Below are positions 1-4,820 of a stretch of 7,593 bases of DNA, piece after piece. Origin of the DNA: a bacterium (GTDB taxonomy: Bacteria; Ratteibacteria; UBA8468); assembly GCA_030672255.1 (NCBI GenBank), contig DAOVGU010000135.1, positions 1 to 7,593 on the forward strand. The letters are read 5' to 3'. The position numbers and the translations under genes are program-made. The notes beneath the pieces are model-generated. The model did no database searches and had not been told where the DNA came from. It saw only the letters and a list, made by a program, of their open reading frames with translations. Position 1 is the first letter of the stretch; each line of letters opens with the position of its first letter.

Positions 1-484
1 CTTTCAAAAGTTCACAGTACTGAGACCATGAAAGCATTGGTTCAAATTTGGCAGACACTGTTTGCCGAATTGCAGATTTTCCAGACACTGTCTGGAATTT
101 TCGAGATTTACGAGACGGTGTCTCGGATTTTTGGACTTCAAGAGATTCGTCAGACACTGTCTGACGAATTGGGAATGCTTGATAGAAAAGTCTCATCATC
201 TTTAAATTCGTAGTAGAAAACCCCTTGCCAAATTTTTGGGTCATATCTTTTGATAATCTTTCTATTAATTGCTCACCATATTCCCCTCGTTTTTTACCTT
301 TCTGCTCAAACTCTACAATTTCACGGCCAATCTCCCAGTATGCCAATACCTGAACCTTGTTTATCTCTCTAACTACCTTGCTTCTTGCCTCAAGGAGAAT
401 ATCAGCAACCCTACCAAGCAAATTATTATAATTTCTTGAACTCGTTGTTTTGTTAATCTTTTCTACCTTCTCACTTTTCTTCAT
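1..484 (-). CDS. DUF1016 (YhcG-type) protein, N-terminal part, runs off the left edge
   Basis: The minus-strand frame starting at ATG 484 stays open to base 1 (161 codons), so the gene is cut by the window edge. Residues about 18-105 match the DUF1016 N-terminal domain as I know it: YWEIGREIVEFEQKGKKRGE (49-68), then YGEQLIERLSKDM, FSTTNLKMMRLFYQAFP and, at 151-160, LSWSHYCELL. Family members normally carry a C-terminal PDDEXK-type nuclease domain, which would lie outside the window. Residues about 106-148 are a low-complexity stretch with repeated QTVS units, encoded by the palindromes at 50-169. An in-frame GTG at 508 is an alternative start, and neither start has a strong Shine-Dalgarno site. 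The role is uncertain: the family is described as a putative nuclease and is often associated with mobile or defence DNA. The family call is firm; intactness is unknown. Confidence 0.85.
   Translation of the reverse strand, partial: MKKSEKVEKINKTTSSRNYNNLLGRVADILLEARSKVVREINKVQVLAYWEIGREIVEFEQKGKKRGEYGEQLIERLSKDMTQKFGKGFSTTNLKMMRLFYQAFPIRQTVSDESLEVQKSETPSRKSRKFQTVSGKSAIRQTVSAKFEPMLSWSQYCELLK
50..169. repeat. Cluster of four palindromes with core GACACTGTC/GACGGTGTC inside the DUF1016 gene
   Basis: Four dyads lie at 50-66 (one arm mismatch), 79-97 (8-bp arms, 3-bp centre), 111-125 (CGAGACGGTGTCTCG) and 145-169 (11-bp arms, centre ACT). All keep one reading frame of the minus-strand gene and encode QTVS or ETPS units. 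Because of the symmetry, the plus strand also reads QTLS-like peptides. Flanking arms differ between copies while the core is shared, so these are related units rather than one simple tandem repeat. Confidence 0.9.
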
Positions 485-558
485 AACTTCTTTTTTACTT
501 GCTACCACTCAGAAAACAAGGATGGTTTCCATTTTTGTCACCTTAATAGTTCCCACAG

Positions 559-582
559 CAACTGTGAAGACCTGACCCCTTT
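559..582. repeat. 24-bp motif, copy 1 (contains GACCTGACCCCTTT)
   Basis: Positions 559-582 match 2493-2516 in the same orientation at 22 of 24 bases, with the invariant part GACCTGACCCCTTT. This copy ends two bases beyond the stop codon of the PLD-like gene (stop 587-585). A short CACAG...CTGTG dyad lies at its left end. The stretch 485-558 between this motif and the DUF1016 start shows no gene that I can support. Confidence 0.75.
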
Positions 583-584
583 CC

Positions 585-1265
585 TTAAGGTTTGCAGATT
601 TTGCATGGTCTGAAGCCGGCTTTTATTGCTTTTTTCCTGTCAGCGAAATAAACTTTATTTGTTTCTTTCGTCCTTTTTACATGATAGCAATCTAAACGGT
701 GGAATATTCGACTATTTCTATTGCCGACATATTTTGCATTTTCCGGAGATGTTGTTTTTATTATTCCTGGTCCTGCCCATAGATTTTGAAACTCTTTTTT
801 ATATTGTTTTGCAACTTCTTCAGAATCTATCGCTATTAGATTTTCTTCATTGATTTTATTTGCATGCCCTGTCCAATTATAAGAACCGGTTAAGGTTATC
901 TTTTCGTCAATTACGCAGAATTTATTATACATCAATCCCGGACTTTTATAGAACTTCACTTTTATACCCTCTTCAACCAAAAGATCCCAGCACGAGGATT
1001 TGCTATATTTTTGGCCTTCATCTAAAAGAACTTTAATTTCCATATTTCTTCTTTTTGCTTTTATTAAACCTTTCGCTAACGGTCTAAAAGTAAAATAATA
1101 CATTGCGATGTGAATACTCTTTTCCGCTTTGGCAAGTTCTGATAAAACTATCTTGGATAAATTATCCTTTGTGGAAAAATAGACCTTTCTCTCAGTTTCA
1201 CTTCCCCAAGTTGAAGTGGAAATTAATATTATCCATAAAAGTGTAAATATTAATGATTTTCTCAT
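585..1265 (-). CDS. Secreted single-domain phospholipase D-like protein with a C-terminal Cys-rich domain; HKD His replaced by Tyr
   Basis: This 226-residue protein starts with a signal-peptide-like segment: MRK, a hydrophobic run at about 5-19, then WGSETE, so it is probably exported. Residues about 28-165 form one PLD-like domain (SIHIAMYYFTFRPLAKGLIKA, ILVLLDEG-type strand near 77-84, TGSYNWT at 126-132). The family motif HxKx4D would fall at 113-120, but the sequence reads YNKFCVID: Lys115 and Asp120 are kept while His113 is Tyr (codon TAT, one base from CAT). This His is the nucleophile in known enzymes, so activity is doubtful. Single-domain members such as Nuc work as dimers. Residues 179-226 resemble an Ada-like metal-binding module found at the end of such nucleases: FHRLDCYHV, then GFRPCKICKP, with Cys193, Cys221 and Cys224. 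Substrate is unknown; nuclease is more likely than lipase for this size. Confidence 0.88.
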   Translation of the reverse strand: MRKSLIFTLLWIILISTSTWGSETERKVYFSTKDNLSKIVLSELAKAEKSIHIAMYYFTFRPLAKGLIKAKRRNMEIKVLLDEGQKYSKSSCWDLLVEEGIKVKFYKSPGLMYNKFCVIDEKITLTGSYNWTGHANKINEENLIAIDSEEVAKQYKKEFQNLWAGPGIIKTTSPENAKYVGNRNSRIFHRLDCYHVKRTKETNKVYFADRKKAIKAGFRPCKICKP

Positions 1266-1282
1266 CTCATCTTTACTTGGGT

Positions 1283-1428
1283 TTAAAATTTGAATTCAAT
1301 CTGCGGATTTTCTTCTTTAACTTTATCTATTATAAAAGATACGAATTCTTGGTCAAATCCGACTTCTTGCTTCCTTATGAGAGATTTTGTTTTGATAGAT
1401 ATTCCTCTATAAATTTTTTATAAGTCAC
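1283..1428 (-). pseudogene. Possible frameshifted remnant of a small partner gene after the wHTH-nucleotidyltransferase
   Basis: A GTG at 1428, overlapping the end of the upstream nucleotidyltransferase gene, opens a short frame reading MTYKKFIEEYLSKQNLS and stopping at 1377-1375. Continuing in the next frame gives LIRKQEVGFDQEFVSFI and further residues to a TAA at 1285-1283. The joined product would be about 48 residues. The overlap with the nucleotidyltransferase is typical of two-gene operons, and LIRKQEVGFDQ recalls the N-terminus of some HEPN proteins that pair with such enzymes, but the helical HEPN core is absent. It could be a decayed toxin, or chance sequence; there is no clear evidence of expression. 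Confidence 0.35.
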
Positions 1429-1990
1429 TTTGCTTCCCTGCTAAAAATATTTTTGCTCCTCTTAAAACTTCCAAAATAAATGAATTTTTATTTTCTATCT
1501 CTTTTTTTAATTCTTCCTTGCTGTAAATGGTGTGATTTATTTCACGATTAAATTCACCCTCTAAACCACTTATTTTCTTTATCAATTCATCCTCACTTAT
1601 ATTGCCTACTAAAAATAAATCTATATCACTGTCCCCCTTTTCTTCTCCCATCGCAAATGAACCATAAATAAAAGCTGTTCTTATTCCCTTTATCCTATTG
1701 AGTTCTGCCTCTATTCTACCCTTAACACCCTCCGTTTTAAATATTATCTGTTTTAGCTCGGCAAATAAGGGATTCTTTCTATTAATATAAAAAAATCTCA
1801 GGTTGGCAATATGTTCCGATTCCAATATACCATTTTTTTCAAACCTGACTAACTCCCGGTGAACCGTCCCAACAGATGTATTAAGAATCACTGCCAGCTG
1901 GCGGATGTAATATTTCCCATCGGGATTTAATAAGAATTGTTTCAGGATAGCCCGTTTTGTTTTGGAGGATATTAAAGCATCTAACATCAT
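1418..1990 (-). CDS. Winged-helix DNA-binding protein fused to a MNT-type nucleotidyltransferase
   Basis: This 190-residue protein has two domains. Residues about 3-75 form a winged helix (KTKRAILKQFLLNPDGKYYI, then IRQLAVILNTSVGTVHREL as the helix-turn-helix and a wing ending in LRFFYINR). Residues about 85-185 form a minimal nucleotidyltransferase with the core GS at 110-111 and the metal-binding aspartates Asp122 and Asp124 in SDIDLFLVG. MNT proteins of this type commonly act as antitoxins to HEPN RNases by AMPylating them. No intact HEPN gene follows; only a broken small frame overlaps the end. Tandem and inverted GAGAACAA boxes around its promoter suggest autoregulation by the winged helix. 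AAGGAG lies 4 bases before the first ATG and 7 before the second (1987), so the shorter 189-residue start is equally possible. Confidence 0.85.
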   Translation of the reverse strand: MMLDALISSKTKRAILKQFLLNPDGKYYIRQLAVILNTSVGTVHRELVRFEKNGILESEHIANLRFFYINRKNPLFAELKQIIFKTEGVKGRIEAELNRIKGIRTAFIYGSFAMGEEKGDSDIDLFLVGNISEDELIKKISGLEGEFNREINHTIYSKEELKKEIENKNSFILEVLRGAKIFLAGKQSDL

Positions 1991-2044
1991 TGTTCTCCTT
2001 TTGAGAACAATTGTATCATATTTGAGAACAATTTACAAATCCAA
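1989..2044 (-). promoter_or_regulatory. Promoter and operator array of the wHTH-nucleotidyltransferase gene
   Basis: Plus-strand TTTGAGAACAATT occurs at 2000-2012 and again at 2021-2033, exactly 21 bp apart (two helix turns). A third, inverted half (ATTGTTCTC, 1989-1997) pairs with GAGAACAAT at 2003-2011 across a 5-base loop and covers the start codon and AGGAG site. On the minus strand TACAAT (2015-2010) is a good -10 box, with TTGTAA (2038-2033) 17 bases upstream; TATGAT (2020-2015) with TTGGAT (2044-2039) is an alternative. Boxes between -35 and -10 and over the -10 would suit repression by the encoded winged helix. Binding itself is inferred. Confidence 0.65.
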
Positions 2045-2084
2045 GATATTTTTTGTTAAATAATTGATGACTGCTCCCATTATT

Positions 2085-2168
2085 TTACTTATTATCTCCC
2101 CTGTTCCGATGATTTTGCCACCAGATAAAAGCTAATCCCGAAATAAGAACAAAGAGAAATAGAGTCAT
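2085..2168 (-). CDS. Possible 27-residue single-helix membrane peptide
   Basis: An ATG at 2168 opens a 27-codon frame starting MTLFLFVLISGLAFIWWQ, followed by a polar, Arg/Asn-rich tail ending at a TAA (2087-2085). The pattern (hydrophobic helix of about 15-17 residues, aromatic belt WW, then basic tail) looks like a small inner-membrane peptide or a toxin-like one. No well-placed Shine-Dalgarno site is present: AAGAG abuts the ATG. It could equally be the tail of a lost gene or chance, since short hydrophobic frames arise easily in T-rich DNA. Nothing else convincing lies between 2045 and 2205. Confidence 0.2.
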   Translation of the reverse strand: MTLFLFVLISGLAFIWWQNHRNRGDNK

Positions 2169-2205
2169 CTCTTTTCAGAGTTACTACTCATTTTTATTCT
2201 TATTT

Positions 2206-2345
2206 TTAAAAATACCGTTCTTCTACCTTCAAAAATTCACAGTAATGTGACCAGGATAGCATTGGTTCGAATTTAGCAGACACTGTCTGCCGAATTGTAG
2301 ATTTACGAGACGGTGTCTCGGATTTTCCAGACACTGTCTGGAATT
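2206..2345 (-). pseudogene. Fragment of a second DUF1016 gene
   Basis: The minus strand reads KKFQTVSGK, SETPSRKS, TIRQTVSAKFEP, then MLSWSHYCEFLKVEERYF and a TAA at 2208-2206. This parallels residues 121-161 of the DUF1016 gene at the left edge (SETPSRKS, FQTVSGKS, IRQTVSAKFEPMLSWSHYCELLK), but the modules are in a different order. The N-terminal domain is missing, and the frame stops a few residues after the conserved LSWSHY segment, before any nuclease domain. It is therefore a decayed or recombined piece of a related gene, sitting in the mosaic between mraY and the nucleotidyltransferase gene. Confidence 0.75.
2276..2343. repeat. Three palindromes of the GACACTGTC/GACGGTGTC type, second cluster
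   Basis: Perfect-arm dyads with 3-bp centres lie at 2276-2290 (GCAGACACTGTCTGC), 2306-2320 (CGAGACGGTGTCTCG, identical to 111-125) and 2325-2343 (identical to the unit at 79-97). In the left-edge cluster the order of the last two units is reversed, which points to unit shuffling by recombination rather than a straightforward duplication. Confidence 0.88.
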
Positions 2346-2380
2346 TTTTCATCAAAAAATAAAAAAATAGAAAAATAGGA

Positions 2381-2403
2381 AAAATAGGGACTGTCCCTAT
2401 TTT
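2381..2403 (-). terminator. Terminator-like palindrome about 110 bases after mraY
   Basis: A perfect dyad with 11-base arms and a single central base (arm ATAGGGAC plus flanking A/T) lies at 2381-2403. On the minus strand the hairpin is followed by a T-rich run (to about 2352), so it could end the mraY transcript. Its stem is short in G/C pairs and it is also translatable as the peptide GTVPIFP, so it may instead be a copy of a dispersed repeat. Confidence 0.45.
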
Positions 2404-2487
2404 CCAACTTGATGTCACATTTTGTGATTTCAAGTATGATGTTCCAAAATGGAATATCAAGTTTTCTTGGGGAACTATTTCTTTCAT
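2404..2487 (-). pseudogene. ORF6N-domain-like fragment
   Basis: The minus-strand frame from ATG 2487 reads ENLIFHFGTSYL and KSQNVTSSWK. This resembles the conserved stretch of ORF6N DNA-binding proteins (phage-type), where forms like NLKFQFGTSSW and LKSQIVTSSW precede GGRRYLPYAFTEQG. Here the GGRR part is absent and the frame runs into the palindrome at 2381-2403. Two coding palindromes underlie it. No N-terminal helix or second half is present, so it is a remnant at best. The match is from memory of the family and is moderate. Confidence 0.4.
2408..2459. repeat. Two adjacent coding palindromes in the ORF6N-like fragment
   Basis: Dyad 1 (2408-2434) has CTTGA and TCACA pairing with TGTGA and TCAAG, with two mismatched positions per arm and a TTT centre. 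Dyad 2 (2437-2459) has TGAT and TTCCA pairing with TGGAA and ATCA around an AAA centre. They encode the two similar peptides KSQNVTSS and IFHFGTS, so the two dyads act like alternative versions of one coding unit. Confidence 0.7.
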
Positions 2488-2492
2488 TTTGT

Positions 2493-2516
2493 CAACTGTT
2501 GAGACCTGACCCCTTT
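2493..2516. repeat. 24-bp motif, copy 2 (contains GACCTGACCCCTTT)
   Basis: Same orientation and 22 of 24 bases identical to 559-582. Its last two bases belong to the mraY stop codon (TAA, 2517-2515), so the motif abuts the gene end even more tightly than copy 1 abuts the PLD-like gene. A CAAC/GTTG dyad lies at its left end. Confidence 0.75.
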
Positions 2517-3588
2517 ATCTAATTTTCAAAGTGATTAAGGAAAAGAGGGCGAGGATGATGGCTAAGATCCAGAAACGAATTACAACCTTACTCTCGGGCC
2601 AGCCCTTTAGTTCAAAGTGATGGTGGAGGGGAGTCATCAGAAAAACTCTCTTCCCGCGCAGTTTAAAGGAAGAGACCTGGATAATTACACTGGCGGCTTC
2701 AATCACGAAGATTCCTCCCACAATGATCAGGGAAATCTCCTGCTTGATCATCATCGCAATTAACCCCAGGATACCACCAAGAGCAAGGGAACCGGTATCA
2801 CCCATAAAGATTTGCGCTGGATAGGCGTTAAACCAGAGGAAGCCGAGGGCCGCCCCGACAATACCTCCACAGAAGACACTGATCTCTCCAGCCCCCTCCA
2901 CATAAAGAATATTAAGATAGGAGGCAAAACCTTTGTGCCCGGCAAGGTAACTCATAACTCCATAGGCAATGGCAATCATCAACACCGAGCCAATGGCCAA
3001 GCCGTCAAGACCGTCGGTAAGATTAACCGCATTGGATGTAGCGACAATGATGAGAACCGCTAAAAGGAGATAATAGGGGCCTAAGCGGATCATCACCCTC
3101 TTTAAGAAAGGAAGAGCAACCTTCGTATCAAATCCTATTGGTGAAAAACAAAGCAGATAACCAATGAGGAATCCCAGGCCAATCTGGCAGAATAATTTCG
3201 CCAGAGGTCTTACCCCTTTTGCACTCTTTCTCTTTAATTTAATGTAATCATCATAAAATCCCAATAGCCCTAAGCAGATGAGGACAAAAAGACAAAGCAT
3301 AATATAGATATTGGCGATATCTGCCCAGAAAATTGTAGAAATAATGACGGCTAAAAGAATTAAAATCCCACCCATCGTGGGGATTTTCTCCTTCTCCTTA
3401 TGGAAATTATTAAGTTCTTTTAGAGTCGGATGGCAGAGGTGGGAAAGCTTTCGAATAAAGAAAGGGCCAAGGGAAAGCGTAATAACAAAGGCGGTAAAGA
3501 AGGACAGCCCGGCACGGACTGTAATATAGCGAAAAACATTAAGCGGGGAAAAATAGTCCTTTAAGGAATAAAGAAGATAATAAAGCAT
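2515..3588 (-). CDS. mraY: Phospho-N-acetylmuramoyl-pentapeptide transferase MraY
   Basis: MraY is the integral membrane enzyme that moves phospho-MurNAc-pentapeptide from UDP onto undecaprenyl phosphate, giving lipid I. The 357-residue length is normal. Family signatures are all present: start MLYYLLYSLKDYFSPLNVFR, PTMGG (70-74), FYDDYIKL with the paired Asp113/Asp114, the KLFCQIG helix, NAVNLTDGLDGLAIG (186-200), FMGDTGSLALGG with Asp264 (261-272), and the cytoplasmic MTPLHHHFELKGWPE loop (318-332). About ten hydrophobic helices are visible. The start fits the family and has AGAGGA six bases upstream, inside the preceding small ORF, whose TAG directly abuts the ATG; this suggests translational coupling. 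No promoter is evident immediately upstream, so expression likely depends on readthrough from murF and/or the HEPN-MNT promoter. Normally murD would follow; here a repeat mosaic does. Confidence 0.98.
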   Translation of the reverse strand: MLYYLLYSLKDYFSPLNVFRYITVRAGLSFFTAFVITLSLGPFFIRKLSHLCHPTLKELNNFHKEKEKIPTMGGILILLAVIISTIFWADIANIYIMLCLFVLICLGLLGFYDDYIKLKRKSAKGVRPLAKLFCQIGLGFLIGYLLCFSPIGFDTKVALPFLKRVMIRLGPYYLLLAVLIIVATSNAVNLTDGLDGLAIGSVLMIAIAYGVMSYLAGHKGFASYLNILYVEGAGEISVFCGGIVGAALGFLWFNAYPAQIFMGDTGSLALGGILGLIAMMIKQEISLIIVGGIFVIEAASVIIQVSSFKLRGKRVFLMTPLHHHFELKGWPESKVVIRFWILAIILALFSLITLKIR

Positions 3589-3726
3589 CTAAAATCCTCT
3601 CATTTCGGTAGTAAAGATTCTACCCATTCTAAAAATCGTTTCAATTTGCGAATTAGTATTGGAAACTAAAACTACCATATGGTAATAATATTTACCACAT
3701 GTTGGACAGGAATATTTCTCGGCCAT
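3589..3726 (-). CDS. Small 45-residue CPTCG protein between the HEPN gene and mraY
   Basis: ATG 3726 comes one base after the HEPN stop (3730-3728), and the frame ends with TAG at 3591-3589, directly against the mraY ATG. The product starts MAEKYSCPTCGKYYYH: one zinc-ribbon knuckle (Cys7, Cys10) with aromatic residues, then a non-cysteine tail ending in TEMRGF. A single CxxC cannot make a full zinc ribbon, so it may dimerise or be a truncated remnant. The exact fit between neighbours argues for translation, if only to carry ribosomes to mraY. No good Shine-Dalgarno site precedes it, so it would rely on reinitiation after the HEPN gene. I do not recognise the family. Confidence 0.42.
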   Translation of the reverse strand: MAEKYSCPTCGKYYYHMVVLVSNTNSQIETIFRMGRIFTTEMRGF

Positions 3727-3727
3727 T

Positions 3728-4135
3728 TTATTTTATTCTTGAGGTCACCCAGGTATAAAATCTCTCAGTAAGTTTCAATATCTCTCTGGCCTCTTTCTGA
3801 GTAAAATCTCTGTTCTCGTATTCAATGAGACTTTTTTTAACCAAAATCTTTCTTAAAGTCTCGCTTTTAGATTTAACCTCGGGTAATTTCACAGAGGTTA
3901 ATAACAAATCAATTACTGCCAAGTGGCTATCGCTGGCAGAGCGAATGCCAGCATAAAATACAAGTAAGGCATCGCAAGCAGAAATGGCACAATGGACAGC
4001 ATTTAAGCCAACAGCATTCCATTTCCCCATCTTTTCTGCCTGAAACATCGTTTCATAGAATTCGGTAGCCTTTTTAAGATAGGTTTTATATTCAGCTCTT
4101 TCTATTGTTCTTGTCCTTATCTTTCTGGCTGGCAT
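3728..4135 (-). CDS. HEPN-domain protein, probable toxin of a HEPN-MNT pair
   Basis: This 135-residue, all-helical protein sits 3 bases after the MNT gene. It fits a HEPN family with the pattern KATEFYETMFQAEKMGKWNA (22-41), VGLNAVHCAISACDALLVF (42-60), then GIRSASDSHLAVIDLL (63-78) and a C-terminal KSLIEYENRDFTQKEAREIL (101-120). HEPN toxins are usually RNases with an Rx4-6H motif; Arg65 and His71 (R, five residues, H) could fill it, but a canonical RNxxxH at the C-terminal helix is absent, so catalysis is uncertain. The expected partner is the adjacent nucleotidyltransferase, which in studied systems inactivates HEPN proteins by AMPylation. Co-transcription from the shared promoter at 4821-4849 is very likely. 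A non-toxin role, for example as a scaffold, remains possible. Confidence 0.8.
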   Translation of the reverse strand: MPARKIRTRTIERAEYKTYLKKATEFYETMFQAEKMGKWNAVGLNAVHCAISACDALLVFYAGIRSASDSHLAVIDLLLTSVKLPEVKSKSETLRKILVKKSLIEYENRDFTQKEAREILKLTERFYTWVTSRIK

Positions 4136-4138
4136 TTT

Positions 4139-4762
4139 TTAAACTAATTCTTCTAATGGTTTACCAAAAAGCAATTTATGTGATTTTAAAATATTTTTTA
4201 TCAAAGCAACATTCCTTCTACGTTTTAACTTAAATTCCCTCACAGTCTGAATATAGGGAGAAACTGTATTTCCAAATTTTCTAACAATATTCTCATTTAC
4301 TCTCTCAAAATTCTTTTCAGTTTTTACTTTATCCTTTTCTTTTCCTACCAAGACCAAAATATCTATATCACTTACAGAGTGTTCTTTCTCCTTCTGGACA
4401 CTACCAAAGATAGCTATAGAAACTATATTATTTATCACAGGCGAACTTACACTTTCTACTATAGTCTTATATATTTCCTTGAGAATTTTACTTTCTCTTT
4501 CATACAAAGGCTTAAGCAAATCTGAAACAACAAAATTTTCCTCACTCAAATGGTAAAGATAACTTTTGCCTACACTTCTGAGTAATAGCACCCTTTCATT
4601 ATTAAGCTCTCGGAGTGCTTTATGACAAGTCGCCGGACTTATTCTTATCTCTTTGGCAAGCTGACGACCACTCCACTCCACCCCTGTTTTACAGAGAAAA
4701 CGTAAGATCTTAACCTTTACCTCATTATTTAAAATTTTATCTAATGGATTACGCACTTTCAT
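4139..4762 (-). CDS. Winged-helix DNA-binding domain fused to a MNT nucleotidyltransferase, probable antitoxin
   Basis: This 207-residue protein has an N-terminal winged helix at about 8-72 (ILNNEVKVKILRFLCKTG, then GRQLAKEIRISPATCHKAL as the recognition helix region and a wing ending YLYHLSEEN) and a nucleotidyltransferase domain at about 110-205. The core motif is IFGS (118-121), followed by Asp132 and Asp134 in SDIDILVLV. In HEPN-MNT toxin-antitoxin systems this enzyme transfers AMP to the HEPN partner, encoded here 3 bases downstream. The winged helix adds a DNA-binding function, and two identical palindromes lie just upstream of the start, so it likely represses its own promoter. AAGGATGAG precedes the ATG. 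It is a distant relative in architecture of the protein at 1418-1990, with little sequence identity outside the motifs. Confidence 0.87.
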   Translation of the reverse strand: MKVRNPLDKILNNEVKVKILRFLCKTGVEWSGRQLAKEIRISPATCHKALRELNNERVLLLRSVGKSYLYHLSEENFVVSDLLKPLYERESKILKEIYKTIVESVSSPVINNIVSIAIFGSVQKEKEHSVSDIDILVLVGKEKDKVKTEKNFERVNENIVRKFGNTVSPYIQTVREFKLKRRRNVALIKNILKSHKLLFGKPLEELV

Positions 4763-4780
4763 TGCTCATCCTTCATTTTA

Positions 4781-4820
4781 ATGTTTACGAATCTAAACAT
4801 ATGTTTACGAATCTAAACAT
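4781..4820 (-). promoter_or_regulatory. Two tandem 20-bp palindromic operators before the HEPN-MNT genes
   Basis: ATGTTTACGAATCTAAACAT occurs twice in a row, at 4781-4800 and 4801-4820. Each copy is a dyad with 7-base arms (ATGTTTA/TAAACAT) and 6-base centre. They lie between the -10 box and the ribosome binding site, covering the predicted transcription start and leader, so a bound repressor would block initiation. The likely ligand is the winged helix of the adjacent MNT protein. Two sites at a two-turn spacing suggest cooperative binding. Confidence 0.8.

Noticed and set aside
50..169. CRISPR-like array from regularly spaced palindromes
   Set aside because: Spacing is irregular, flanking arms differ, and the units are coding; there are no repeat-spacer alternations or cas genes.
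28..213. Plus-strand 61-codon ORF rich in QTLS units
   Set aside because: It is the mirror reading of the palindromes in the minus-strand DUF1016 gene, whose N-terminal domain matches a known family; no ribosome site or family match supports the plus-strand frame.
2206..2487. A single intact 93-residue gene
   Set aside because: The frame joins an ORF6N-like piece, a terminator-like dyad and a DUF1016 piece; it looks like a chance or shuffled fusion of fragments rather than one functional protein.
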